NCBI GenBank assembly: GCA_009927275.1
Contig: RFNG01000130.1
Span: 30,560 to 94,559, forward strand
Direction of reading: 5' to 3'
DNA length: 64,000 bases
Source of the DNA: Sphingobacteriia bacterium
GTDB taxonomy: Bacteria; Bacteroidota; Bacteroidia; B-17B0; Aurantibacillaceae
Shown here: positions 21,846-33,154 of the stretch, one piece after another
How positions within the stretch are numbered: position 1 is the stretch's first letter
Layout: each line of letters begins with the position of its first letter
Program-made: the position numbers and the translations under genes
The notes under the pieces: generated by a model
Database searches by the model: none
The model's input: only the letters and a program-made list of their open reading frames with translations
What the model was told of the DNA's origin: nothing

Positions 21846-22348
21846 GATAGGCGTATACGATCGCTTTCTTGTTTTACAAATTCCATCTGTTTGGAAGCAG
21901 ATTTTAGCTCCTGACGAAGTACCTTTTCGGCAATTTCTATAGACAATTGCGCAACTTGTTTCCGTAATTCGTCTTGCGCTTGATTTTTTTCATTTTCAAT
22001 TAATTCACGTGCCACTTCTACAATTCGCATGGCGTCTTCTTGCGCCTTGGTTTTAGCTTCGGCTATGATGCTGTCTTTTGTGGCGCGCGCTTCTTTTAAA
22101 AGGGCATCGCGTTCGGCACGGGCCTGCTGCAAAATTTTATCGTTATTAGATTGTAATTCGCGCATATCACGAAGCGCTTTTTCGGCACTCGATAAGGCAT
22201 CTTTTATATGCTCTTCACGTGTTTTAATGGCATTTAAAATAGGCTTCCATGCAAACTTGCCCAATAAAAATAAAAGCAGTAAAAAAACCACAGAGGTCCA
22301 AAAAATCAAACCTACTCCGGGGGTTATTAACGATCCTAATACAAACAT
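21842..22348 (-). CDS. atpF: F0 ATP synthase subunit b
   Basis: N-terminal TM 'VGLIFWTSVVFLLLLFLLGKFAWKPIL' followed by a charged coiled coil. Confidence 0.95.
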   Translation of the reverse strand: MFVLGSLITPGVGLIFWTSVVFLLLLFLLGKFAWKPILNAIKTREEHIKDALSSAEKALRDMRELQSNNDKILQQARAERDALLKEARATKDSIIAEAKTKAQEDAMRIVEVARELIENEKNQAQDELRKQVAQLSIEIAEKVLRQELKSASKQMEFVKQESDRIRLS

Positions 22349-22360
22349 ATAATTAAATTT

Positions 22361-22395
22361 AAAAAATCCCGGTTTATACTTGTGTATAAACCGGG
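22361..22395 (-). terminator. Intra-operon terminator/attenuator-like hairpin between atpE and atpF
   Basis: Perfect 12-bp stem CCCGGTTTATAC / GTATAAACCGGG (22368-22379 / 22384-22395) with 4-nt loop, followed on the minus strand by ATTTTTT. Confidence 0.65.
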
Positions 22396-22403
22396 AAATT
22401 GTC

Positions 22404-23764
<1,361 letters not shown>

Positions 23765-23834
23765 GGCTAATTTCGGGCGCAAATTTAGGGCTTTTTTAAC
23801 GTAGAGTAAAAAAATTAATGCGTTATTTGTAAAA

Positions 23835-24245
23835 ATGCAATATTGGTTAGTAAAATCAGAACCATTTAAATACAGTTGGGCGCAATTTATAGCCGATAAA
23901 CGGACCCCATGGGACGGGGTTCGAAATTACGAGGCCCGCAACCACTTAAGAGCCATGCTAAAAGGAGATTTGGCTTTGTTTTATCATAGTAATGAAGATA
24001 AAGCAATTATGGGCATCGCACAAATAGTTAAAACGGCGTATCCCGATTCCACCGCCGTTGAGGGCGACTGGTCGGTTGTGGACCTCCGTCCGTATAAGGC
24101 ATTTAAAACACCCGTAACCCTGCATCATATTAAAACTGATTCTACACTTAAATCCATGGAACTGCTACGGCGAAATCGATTGAGCGTGGTTCCGGTAACT
24201 TCAGCCGAATTTAATAGGATTTGTTTGCGGGGAGAACCGATTTAA
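23835..24245 (+). CDS. EVE domain-containing protein
   Basis: 'YWLVKSEPFKYSWAQFIADKRTPWDGVRNYEARNHLRAMLKGDLALFYHSNE'. Confidence 0.92.
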   Translation: MQYWLVKSEPFKYSWAQFIADKRTPWDGVRNYEARNHLRAMLKGDLALFYHSNEDKAIMGIAQIVKTAYPDSTAVEGDWSVVDLRPYKAFKTPVTLHHIKTDSTLKSMELLRRNRLSVVPVTSAEFNRICLRGEPI

Positions 24246-24753
24246 GAAGGTTTAGCGCAGAATGTAATCTGGACACGCCCCATCCGCTTACAATTCCAAA
24301 TGGCATGGCGGAGGCCGTTAAGTATTTGCAGTGGGCTTCAAATACTTCATGTCGGTCATCAGGGTTAATGCGAATACCATCATCTACCCATGATAAATCA
24401 GGTTTAAGAACTAAGGTAAACCAATAGGTATGGGTTTTAAAAAGATTTAAAATTTCAGGATGTACGTCACCAAATCTAAATTTAGACCAAACCACAAAGT
24501 TAATAGGCGCGGTATCACAAAAAACCATGGAATTTTTTTCTGAAATGTCAGATTCTATGCGCATTTGTTCGCATAATAATGAAACCAGTAATTCCTGATC
24601 ATAATGGTCGGGCTTAAAGCGTTCAAAATACTTACGGGCATATTCGGCAACCCAGGGTCGTTTAAAATGTGATGACAACACCTTGCAAAGCTCGGTTTTG
24701 CCACTGCTTTCAGGGCCAACTATGGCAATTTTTAGGGTTTTTGGGCTCGCCAT
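24211..24753 (-). CDS. NadR-like P-loop ATPase/ribosylnicotinamide kinase family protein
   Basis: 'IAIVGPESSGKTELCKVLSSHF...WVAEYARKYFE' NadR C-terminal domain-like. Confidence 0.83.
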   Translation of the reverse strand: MASPKTLKIAIVGPESSGKTELCKVLSSHFKRPWVAEYARKYFERFKPDHYDQELLVSLLCEQMRIESDISEKNSMVFCDTAPINFVVWSKFRFGDVHPEILNLFKTHTYWFTLVLKPDLSWVDDGIRINPDDRHEVFEAHCKYLTASAMPFGIVSGWGVSRLHSALNLLKSVLPANKSY

Positions 24754-25292
24754 GATATAAGGCCGTAAATGGCCAGCAGGGTGTACAAAAGATATAAGAC
24801 ACTATAAAACCAAAGATTTTGAATTGCAAACAAAACTACATAAAACGTGTCTATGCCAATCCAAAGCGGCCATGTTAATTTATGCTTCAAAATAGTATAT
24901 CCTGTTGCTATTAGGCTTAATACGGTTAAGCCGCTGTCTAGTATAGGCCGCGCACCATTTAAAAATATGAGTACTTTATAAAGTAATATCCAAAAGAGCA
25001 TTGCGGCAATGCATACATACATGAAGTTTGAAAATACTAAGGGCCATTTAATTTTAATTTTTTTATTTGGGGCTTTCCAGTATATCCAGCCGTAAACCCC
25101 CATTACAACAAACAGCATTTGTAATGCTGCATCGGCATACAACTCCGATTGAAAAAAACGAAAGCCCTGAATGCAAACCGAAACAATTCCTGCCGGCCAG
25201 CACCCTATATGTTGTTTTGCGGTTAACCAAACGCCCGCAAATCCGGTACATAGCGCACACACATCTAAAACAACATGCACGGGAATATTCAT
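24732..25292 (-). CDS. PnuC family transporter (nicotinamide riboside or thiamine type)
   Basis: Multi-TM protein; 'QHIGCWPAGIVSVCIQGFRFFQSELYADAALQMLFVVMGVYGWIYW'. Confidence 0.88.
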   Translation of the reverse strand: MNIPVHVVLDVCALCTGFAGVWLTAKQHIGCWPAGIVSVCIQGFRFFQSELYADAALQMLFVVMGVYGWIYWKAPNKKIKIKWPLVFSNFMYVCIAAMLFWILLYKVLIFLNGARPILDSGLTVLSLIATGYTILKHKLTWPLWIGIDTFYVVLFAIQNLWFYSVLYLLYTLLAIYGLISWRAQKP

Positions 25293-25925
25293 TTACTCGA
25301 TGACGAGGCTTTGCTCTCGAAACGCATTTAAAAGCGTAATCACTTGTTGAACCGGTGTTTCGGACTTCCAAATAAAAGAATGGTATGCAATGCCTTTAAA
25401 CCCCAGGGCATGAGCATATGCAATGCTGTTAAGGCGTGTGCCGCCCCGCGCTACAAGTATTTTGTTGCTTTTTTCATTTGCAGAACGAAGTCCCTCCTCA
25501 AAATAACCGCCGTATAACTTACCTGTCATCGTATCAAAAATGGTACGTAAAAAATAATAATCGTAAATACGGTCTTCATGCTGATAAACCTGTTGCAGCC
25601 TTGAATAGGAACGGCTTTTAGCGATATGTCCAAAATGCATTTTAAGCCTAAAGCGGATCCACCAATACCGTAAACGTTTTGATAAATGAACACGACTTAA
25701 GTGAATACCGCGTAATTTATATTTTAATGCCAGTTCATGGTGACTATGCAGCATTATACGGTTGTGAAATACCGCAGGAATAGCTTCAATAAGCGCTTGC
25801 ATTTCTTTAGTGCTTAGCCTGGGTTTTCGCATGTGTAAACATGGTAGCCCGGCTTCAAACATTTCAGTAAGGAGCTTGGGTTCATCCGGGATGGATTTAG
25901 AGCTAGTAATAACGATGAGCTTCAT
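25293..25925 (-). CDS. Thiamine phosphate synthase/TenI-like family protein
   Basis: TIM-barrel; 'LPCLHMRKP', 'YKLRGIHLSR', 'KILVARGGTRLNSIAYAHALGFKGIAY'. Confidence 0.7.
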   Translation of the reverse strand: MKLIVITSSKSIPDEPKLLTEMFEAGLPCLHMRKPRLSTKEMQALIEAIPAVFHNRIMLHSHHELALKYKLRGIHLSRVHLSKRLRYWWIRFRLKMHFGHIAKSRSYSRLQQVYQHEDRIYDYYFLRTIFDTMTGKLYGGYFEEGLRSANEKSNKILVARGGTRLNSIAYAHALGFKGIAYHSFIWKSETPVQQVITLLNAFREQSLVIE

Positions 25926-25929
25926 AGTA

Positions 25930-26640
25930 CTACATGTTTAAAGGCAGCAATTTCTTTACAAACATAGGATTTTTCTCAAGAGCCGTACCAATTACAACCC
26001 AATCAGCCCCTGCATGAAATGCAGCTTTAATTTTAGATTTATTTCGTATCCCCCCGCCAACAATCAGCGGATGGGGCCAAATGCGCCGAACGCATTGAAT
26101 GACTTTTGCGGGAATACTGTTTTTAGCCCCGCTTCCGGCCTCTAAATACAATAACCGGTAACCTAAATAATATGCGGCCCTGACTGTATGTTGTAATTCA
26201 GTTAATGGTGCCATAGCCAGAGGGAGCGTATTGGATACCCGTTCGGTTGCAGACCGTTTACCTCCCGAAAGCAATATATAGGCCATAGGAATTACAGGTA
26301 ATTTTAAAACATCCAATTGTGGTGCCATAAGCACATGTTTACCAATTAAATAGTCAGCATTGCGTCCCGAAATAAGAATGGGAAATAATATACCATGTGC
26401 AGGTTTTGCAAGCTGTGTTTCATCTCCGGGAAAAATGAAAACCGGTTTTGAGCTTAGTGTCTTTAGGGCTTTTAAAACAGTTTCTGTAACGCCTTTTTTT
26501 AACACACTGCCTCCTACTAAATACGCTGCTACATCAGAAGTATTTGTATTTAAAATAGTTTCGGGATTAAATTTATCCGGATCTATAAGCACCAGTAAAC
26601 CTTTTGAATTTTTTTTAAAAAAATTATCTGCTTTTTTCAT
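25930..26640 (-). CDS. Geranylgeranylglyceryl phosphate synthase family protein (PcrB/GGGPS)
   Basis: 'GLLVLIDPDKF', 'YLVGGSVLKKG', 'PVFIFPGDETQL', 'YLEAGSGA', 'LIVGGGIRNKSKIKAAFHAGADWVVIGTALEK'. Confidence 0.9.
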   Translation of the reverse strand: MKKADNFFKKNSKGLLVLIDPDKFNPETILNTNTSDVAAYLVGGSVLKKGVTETVLKALKTLSSKPVFIFPGDETQLAKPAHGILFPILISGRNADYLIGKHVLMAPQLDVLKLPVIPMAYILLSGGKRSATERVSNTLPLAMAPLTELQHTVRAAYYLGYRLLYLEAGSGAKNSIPAKVIQCVRRIWPHPLIVGGGIRNKSKIKAAFHAGADWVVIGTALEKNPMFVKKLLPLNM

Positions 26641-27184
26641 AGGCAAACACACAACAATGATCTTCAAACATAAATCCGCGTAATGTAATATGGGTATTGG
26701 TTTCAGGAATTTGTCCTTTAAATGCAGGCCATGCCCCCCACACCGAAAAATCAGATTTTAAAAAATAACCTTTTTTTCCGTGGTATTTAAACAGAGCCTC
26801 TTTAGCACACCAGTAAGCACATAAATTTAACAGCGAATCGCCGGCATCTTGCGCTTCTTTTTCATTTAAAAATTTTGATCTAACGGTTTGTAATCGTGTA
26901 TGGGGAATTTCAATATCGATACCTATGCGACCCCTATGATTTATTGCTACACAAAGAATGTTAGATGTGTGCGAAACAGACATATAGGCCTGTTTATGAT
27001 GTAATACCGGGCTGCCTTCGGCATTATACGACCAATCAACGGTGCGCTTTAAACAGTGTTCAATTATGTATGCTTTTCCAGCATGCAAGGCCGCCTTGCG
27101 ATTAAGGCCTTGCTTTAGCATAAAAGCAGGGATGTTTAAAACACCTATTTGAATAGCATCTTCAGGGCAATACTCCTTGTACAT
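26624..27184 (-). CDS. 4'-phosphopantetheinyl transferase superfamily protein
   Basis: '[24 protein letters not shown]' and '[18 protein letters not shown]' Sfp-type motifs. Confidence 0.88.
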   Translation of the reverse strand: MYKEYCPEDAIQIGVLNIPAFMLKQGLNRKAALHAGKAYIIEHCLKRTVDWSYNAEGSPVLHHKQAYMSVSHTSNILCVAINHRGRIGIDIEIPHTRLQTVRSKFLNEKEAQDAGDSLLNLCAYWCAKEALFKYHGKKGYFLKSDFSVWGAWPAFKGQIPETNTHITLRGFMFEDHCCVFAYEKSR

Positions 27185-27190
27185 GTTTTG

Positions 27191-27221
27191 TTGAGAATTA
27201 CAAACTTAAGGTTTATCTTTG
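27191..27221 (+). promoter_or_regulatory. Bacteroidota-type promoter TTG-N20-TATCTTTG upstream of ahcY
   Basis: TTG 27191-27193 and TATCTTTG 27214-27221. Confidence 0.58.
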
Positions 27222-27242
27222 TCCGCTTAAAATCAAAATCTA

Positions 27243-28561
27243 TGCCAACAATGAGCCCAACCAAATACCTACCTTATAAAGTAAAAGACATGGCGTTAGC
27301 TGAATGGGGCCGTAAAGAAATAATACTTGCAGAGCAAGAAATGCCGGGGCTTATGGCACTACGCCAGGAGTACGGCGCATCAAAACCTTTAAGCGGAGCG
27401 CGTATTGCGGGCTGCTTGCACATGACCATTCAAACGGCCGTGTTAATTGAAACGCTTACAGCACTTGGTGCTGAGGTAACCTGGAGCTCCTGCAATATTT
27501 TTTCAACCCAAGACCATGCAGCAGCGGCTATTGCTGCTGCGGGAATTCAAGTGTATGCCTGGAAAGGCATGAGTGCCGAAGAGTTTGACTGGTGCATAGA
27601 GCAAACCTTATGGTTTGGAAAAGACCGTCAACCTTTAAATATGATTTTAGATGATGGCGGGGATTTAACCAATATGGTTTTTGATCGTTTTCCCGAACTC
27701 GCATCGGGTATTCGGGGCTTGTCAGAAGAAACAACTACCGGCGTACACCGATTGTATGAGCGAATGGCAAAAGGCACATTGCTGTTACCGGCAATTAATG
27801 TTAACGATTCGGTTACAAAATCAAAATTTGATAATAAATATGGATGTAGGGAATCACTAGTTGATGCCATTCGCCGCGCAACGGATGTTATGATGGCTGG
27901 TAAAGTAGCTGTAGTGGCGGGATACGGAGATGTAGGGAAAGGCTCTGCACAATCCTTATCGTCACAAGGTGTAAGGGTTATTGTTACAGAAATTGATCCT
28001 ATATGCGCGCTGCAGGCTGCAATGGATGGATATCAGGTAATGAAAATGGATCGCGCGATACCTTTAGCAGATATTATTGTAACAGCTACCGGAAACAAAG
28101 ATATAGTAGTAGGCCGTCACTTTGAATCTATGAAGCATGGTTCAATAGTTTGTAATATTGGACATTTTGATACAGAAATTGATATGGCGTGGTTAAACGC
28201 CAATTATGGCTCAACAAAAGATGTTATTAAGCCGCAGGTTGATAAATACAGCATCCACGGAAAAGATATAATTGTGCTTGCCGAGGGACGACTTGTAAAT
28301 TTGGGCTGCGCCACCGGTCATCCCAGTTTTGTAATGAGCAATTCATTTACAAATCAAACATTGGCCCAAATTGAACTTTGGACACGTGCAGCAGACTATG
28401 AAAAAAAGGTGTACACGTTACCAAAAATTTTAGATGAAAAAGTTGCCCGCTTGCATTTGGGTAAAATAGGCGCCGAAATCGATACGCTAACGCATGATCA
28501 AGCCGATTATATTGGTGTTAAATCCGAAGGTCCATTTAAGCCAGAACATTACAGGTATTGA
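27243..28561 (+). CDS. ahcY: S-adenosylhomocysteine hydrolase
   Basis: '[42 protein letters not shown]', '[16 protein letters not shown]', C-terminal '[13 protein letters not shown]'; ATG 27243 preferred. Confidence 0.97.
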
Positions 28562-28644
28562 TATTTAACAGCGAGTTGGCCAAATGCCGATTAGGCCTTG
28601 TTAATGAATTTATTTGTAGCATAAAGCGTACTTTTATATAATGT

Positions 28645-29382
28645 ATGAGTAAAACACTGGCGGCGCTAAAAATACCCAAACATGTTGCAATCATTATGGA
28701 CGGAAATGGTCGTTGGGCCAAGCAACAAGGCGAAAACCGTATTTATGGCCATCAAGAAGGCGTAAATTCTGTTCGAGAAGTTGTTGAAGCCTGTGGGGAA
28801 TTGGGTGTAGCGTATTTAACACTTTATACATTTAGTACTGAAAACTGGAATCGGCCAAAAGATGAGGTTGATGCTCTTATGCGTATCCTCGTTTCTTCTG
28901 TTAGTTCTGAAACGCCCAATCTGATTTCAAAAGGCGTTAAATTAGAAGTAATTGGCGATATAAACAGTTTACCTTCAGACTGCCAAGACGAGTTAAAAGC
29001 ATGTATGGCAGAAACCTCAAAAAATTCAAGAGTTACTTTAATATTAGCCCTAAGTTATTCCAGCCGTTGGGAAATTACTCAAGCCGTTAAAGACATAGTT
29101 GCTTTGGCAAATGCGGGACAATTAAAAACGGATGCAGTAACACCTGAACTAATTGATGCCCATCTTCATACTAAAAATTATCCTGAACCCGAATTAATGA
29201 TTCGTACCAGTGGCGAACACCGCATTAGTAATTTTTTATTGTGGCAGTTGGCCTATGCAGAGTTTTATTTTACGCCTGTGCTGTGGCCGGATTTTCGTAA
29301 ACCGCAATTTTACGAGGCCATAAAAGCGTTTCAAGATCGCGAACGCCGCTTTGGAAAAACCAGTGAGCAGCTACTGTCATGA
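28645..29382 (+). CDS. uppS: Isoprenyl (undecaprenyl diphosphate) synthase
   Basis: 'HVAIIMDGNGRWAKQQGENRIYGHQEGV', 'TLYTFSTENWNRP', 'RTSGEHRISNFLLWQLAYAEFYF'. Confidence 0.95.
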   Translation: MSKTLAALKIPKHVAIIMDGNGRWAKQQGENRIYGHQEGVNSVREVVEACGELGVAYLTLYTFSTENWNRPKDEVDALMRILVSSVSSETPNLISKGVKLEVIGDINSLPSDCQDELKACMAETSKNSRVTLILALSYSSRWEITQAVKDIVALANAGQLKTDAVTPELIDAHLHTKNYPEPELMIRTSGEHRISNFLLWQLAYAEFYFTPVLWPDFRKPQFYEAIKAFQDRERRFGKTSEQLLS

Positions 29383-31952
29383 GAGTATTTTTATGGTTTA
29401 TATGGGGCATGTTGATAAGTACTGTTAATGCACAAATTACCGAACAGTGGATAGAAAGTTACCGGGTAAAAAAAACCTATAAATTAGCTGGAATTGAAAT
29501 TCAAGGGGTTGAGAATAATGACCGCAGTGTAATACAATTGTTGTCTGGACTTGTAGTTGGTGATGAAATTTCCATTCCAGGACAGCAAATTCAATATGCC
29601 GTAAAAAAGTTATGGAAGCAGGGTTTGTTTGAAACCATTGCAATAGATATTGGGCGAATAGAAAACAATGATGTGTATTTAGTGATACGCGTAACCGAAC
29701 GTCCACGCTTAAGCAAATTTGCGTTTCAGGGAAATGTACGGCGTGGTGAAGCAGATGATATAAAGGGGCGTTTAAAACTCAGTGAAGGCCGCGTGCTAAC
29801 TGATTATGTTTTAGGCCAAGTTAAAACCAATGTTATTGAATTTTATAAAGACAAAGGCTATGCGCATGTAGAGGTAACCCTGGAACAAGTTGCCGACCTT
29901 ACCAAAAAAACACCGCATGTAATTTTGTATATTAAAGTTAATAAGGGCGACATGGTTCGTATTGCCGATGTTTATATGGTAGGCAATACGGTTTTTAAAT
30001 CCTGGAAACTTCGCCGCAAACTCGAAGACAGCAAGCGTTTTAGGTGGTACAACCCCTTTAATTCAGGAAAATACTTAGAGGGTAATTTAAAAAAAGCACT
30101 ACCTGCAATGCTCGAAAAATATTATGAAAAAGGATATCGTGACGCACGGGTAATTTCGGATTCGGTTTGGTTTTCGGCACCGCATCGGGTAACACTTAAA
30201 GTTCGAATCCATGAAGGGCAACAATTTAAATACGGATCGTTTAACTGGTTTGGGAATACAAAATACCGCTCAGGGCAGTTAGATACAATTTTAAATATTA
30301 AAGCCGGTGAGATTTTTAACCAATCAAAATTAGATCAAAAGCTCTACATGAATCCAAGTGGTTTTGACATTTCCAGTTTATATTTGGATGACGGGTATTT
30401 ATTTTTTCAATTGCAGGCTCAAGAACGAGCTATTCGGGGAGACTCAATTGATTATGATATTTTATTACATGAAGGTAAGCAGGCTATAATTAACAGGGTA
30501 ACAGTTAAAGGCAATGATAAAACACATGACCATGTTATTTATCGTCAAATTTTTACCCGCCCGGGGCAATTGTTTCGCAGGTCAGACATTATTCGCTCCA
30601 ACCGCGAGCTGGCCTCATTAGGATTTTTTAATCCAGAAAAAATAAATGTTATACCAACACCAAATCCGGCAGATGGCACCGTTGACATTGAATATACGGT
30701 TGAAGAAAAAGCGAATGACCAAATTGAGCTTAGCGGCGGCTGGGGGGGCACCCGATCTACACAAACCGGTATAGGTTTAATAGGAACCCTGGGTCTTACG
30801 TTTACAAACTTTTCTACACGCAATTTTTTTAATCGTGAAGCCTGGCGGCCATTGCCAAGCGGTGACGGTCAAAGATTAAGTATTCGCGCGCAAACCAACG
30901 GCTCGTTTTACCAATCGTATAATTTTTCATTTACAGAACCCTGGCTGGGTGGTAAAAAACCCAATGCATTAACCTTTTCTATTTTTCATACACTTTTTAA
31001 TACGGGGGGCCAATCCAAAACCATTACAGATACAAGTACTGGTAAAAATATATTAAATCCTAAACGTTCCAGTATGTCTATTGTTGGGGGCTCTATAGGC
31101 TTGGGTAAACGCTTGGCTTGGCCCGATAATTATTTTAATTTGTTTGCAAATTTAAATTATAACTATTACGAGTTAATCCGATATAATAATGTTTTTGCAT
31201 TTAATTCAGGATATGCCAATGACCTTAACTTATCACTTTCCTTAACCCGAAATGCTTTAGATCAAATGATTTTTCCAAAACAGGGTTCTAATTTTAGCTT
31301 AAGCGGACAACTCACGCCACCATACTCTGTATTTAATGGGAAAGATTATACAAAACTGAGTATTTCAGAACGGTATAAATTTATTGAATACCAAAAGTAT
31401 AAAATAACCGCCGAATGGTTTACCATGCTTACGCATAAAAAAGCAGCAGAAGGCGAAGAGGCTCGTAATTTAGTATTACGCATGAAAGTTGGATATGGAT
31501 TTTTAGGCTATTATAAAAAAGCAGTGGGGTACTCGCCCTTTGAACGTTTTTATATGGGCGGCGGGGGCATGAGTGGCTTTCAAAATTTTGTTGCCCGAGA
31601 AATTATTGCATTGCGGGGCTACAATGACAATTCCGTTTCATCACAAATTGGAGATCCAATTGTGGCGCGTTATACTACCGAATTACGATACCCTATTAGT
31701 TTAAATCCTCAGGCAACCTTATTTGCTTTAGCATTTGCCGAAGCGGGCAACAGTTGGAGCGATTTTAGTTACTTTAATCCCTTTCAAGTTAAACGCAGCG
31801 CCGGTATTGGGGTACGCATTTTTTTACCCATGTTTGGTTTAATTGGGTTTGATTATGGCTGGGGCTTTGACCGAATAGGTTCAGACCTAAATAATGGCAA
31901 TGGAAAAGGACAATTTCATTTTACAATTGGGGCTACAATGGGCGAACTTTAA
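29379..31952 (+). CDS. bamA: BamA family outer membrane protein assembly factor
   Basis: Tandem POTRA domains and C-terminal 16-strand barrel; downstream Skp-like genes. Confidence 0.92.
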   Translation: MRVFLWFIWGMLISTVNAQITEQWIESYRVKKTYKLAGIEIQGVENNDRSVIQLLSGLVVGDEISIPGQQIQYAVKKLWKQGLFETIAIDIGRIENNDVYLVIRVTERPRLSKFAFQGNVRRGEADDIKGRLKLSEGRVLTDYVLGQVKTNVIEFYKDKGYAHVEVTLEQVADLTKKTPHVILYIKVNKGDMVRIADVYMVGNTVFKSWKLRRKLEDSKRFRWYNPFNSGKYLEGNLKKALPAMLEKYYEKGYRDARVISDSVWFSAPHRVTLKVRIHEGQQFKYGSFNWFGNTKYRSGQLDTILNIKAGEIFNQSKLDQKLYMNPSGFDISSLYLDDGYLFFQLQAQERAIRGDSIDYDILLHEGKQAIINRVTVKGNDKTHDHVIYRQIFTRPGQLFRRSDIIRSNRELASLGFFNPEKINVIPTPNPADGTVDIEYTVEEKANDQIELSGGWGGTRSTQTGIGLIGTLGLTFTNFSTRNFFNREAWRPLPSGDGQRLSIRAQTNGSFYQSYNFSFTEPWLGGKKPNALTFSIFHTLFNTGGQSKTITDTSTGKNILNPKRSSMSIVGGSIGLGKRLAWPDNYFNLFANLNYNYYELIRYNNVFAFNSGYANDLNLSLSLTRNALDQMIFPKQGSNFSLSGQLTPPYSVFNGKDYTKLSISERYKFIEYQKYKITAEWFTMLTHKKAAEGEEARNLVLRMKVGYGFLGYYKKAVGYSPFERFYMGGGGMSGFQNFVAREIIALRGYNDNSVSSQIGDPIVARYTTELRYPISLNPQATLFALAFAEAGNSWSDFSYFNPFQVKRSAGIGVRIFLPMFGLIGFDYGWGFDRIGSDLNNGNGKGQFHFTIGATMGEL

Positions 31953-31986
31953 ATACGAATTGAATAAGATTAGCGTTAGTATAAAT

Positions 31987-32514
31987 ATGAAGATGTACGT
32001 TTTGAATTTGATAATGGTGTGCGGACTATTTCATTTAAGCATGGCTCAGTCTGCAACTGCTAAAGTTGGGTATGTTGATTCCGATTATATTTTGGGTCAA
32101 ATACCCGAATATAAATCGGCACAATCCGAGTTGGACAAACTAAGTTTACAGTGGCAAAAAGATATTGAAGACCGCTTTGCCGAAGTTGAAAAACTGTACC
32201 GTATATTCAGAGCAGAGGCTGTTTTATTGACAGACGATATGAAGCAAAAACGGGAATTAGAACTTCAAGATAAAGAACAGGAAGTACGTGAACTTCAAAA
32301 AAAACGATTTGGTGTAGATGGCGAAATATACAAAAAACGACAGGAGCTCGTAAAGCCCATTCAGGATAAAGTATTTAATGCCATTAAGGCCGTTGCCGAA
32401 AAAAACGGCTTTAGTTTCATTTTAGATAAAAGTGGGGCCCTAACACTGCTTTATGTTAATCCAAAATATGATAAAAGTGATGACGTTTTAATTTTGTTAG
32501 GATATAAAAAGTAA
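31987..32514 (+). CDS. OmpH/Skp family periplasmic chaperone
   Basis: Signal peptide; 'KVGYVDSDYILGQIPEYKSAQSELD...' OmpH signature; ATG 31987 preferred. Confidence 0.88.
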   Translation: MKMYVLNLIMVCGLFHLSMAQSATAKVGYVDSDYILGQIPEYKSAQSELDKLSLQWQKDIEDRFAEVEKLYRIFRAEAVLLTDDMKQKRELELQDKEQEVRELQKKRFGVDGEIYKKRQELVKPIQDKVFNAIKAVAEKNGFSFILDKSGALTLLYVNPKYDKSDDVLILLGYKK

Positions 32515-32523
32515 TTTTATAGC

Positions 32524-33111
32524 ATGAAATATTTAGTTTATTCTCTAATGTTGGTATGCAGCATTTCAGTTGCACAAACCAAAATAGCACATTTAAGTTT
32601 TGATTCTTTAGTTTCGGGCATGCCTGAAACCAAAATGGCAACAGACGCCGCTCAAAAATACCTTAAGGGACTTGAAGAAGAAATGCTAGCAATGAAAACC
32701 GAATTTGAGACCAAGTATAAAAAATACATGGACGAGGAAGCCACCATGCCGGAAATGGTTAAAAAAACAAAAATGGAGGATTTACAACAATTACAGGGCC
32801 GTATACAAGATTTTCAAAACCAGGCGCAAAATGAGTATCAAAAAAAGCAAATGGAATTAATGGCTCCCATAATAAAAAAGGCCCGCAAAGGCATACAAGA
32901 AGTAGCTAAAGAAAATGGCTATAAATTCGTATTAGATAACAGCTCACAAGGCGGAACAGTTTTATATAGCGAGCCTTCGGATGATGTTTTTTCTTTGGTA
33001 AAAAAGAAACTTGATGCTATGCCGGCTGCTGAAATACCGGGCTCTAAACCCGCTGAAACAGCTCCCAATAAGCCTGTAAACAGGCCCTCTGCAACAAAAC
33101 CCGGAAAATAA
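32524..33111 (+). CDS. OmpH/Skp family periplasmic chaperone (second copy)
   Basis: Signal peptide; 'KIAHLSFDSLVSGMPETKMATDAAQKYLKGLEEEM' with long coiled coil; Pro/Ala/Lys-rich tail. Confidence 0.87.
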   Translation: MKYLVYSLMLVCSISVAQTKIAHLSFDSLVSGMPETKMATDAAQKYLKGLEEEMLAMKTEFETKYKKYMDEEATMPEMVKKTKMEDLQQLQGRIQDFQNQAQNEYQKKQMELMAPIIKKARKGIQEVAKENGYKFVLDNSSQGGTVLYSEPSDDVFSLVKKKLDAMPAAEIPGSKPAETAPNKPVNRPSATKPGK

Positions 33112-33154
33112 GCGCGCGCTCTAAACTATTCGCAACTTGTTTTGTTAAAATGGT

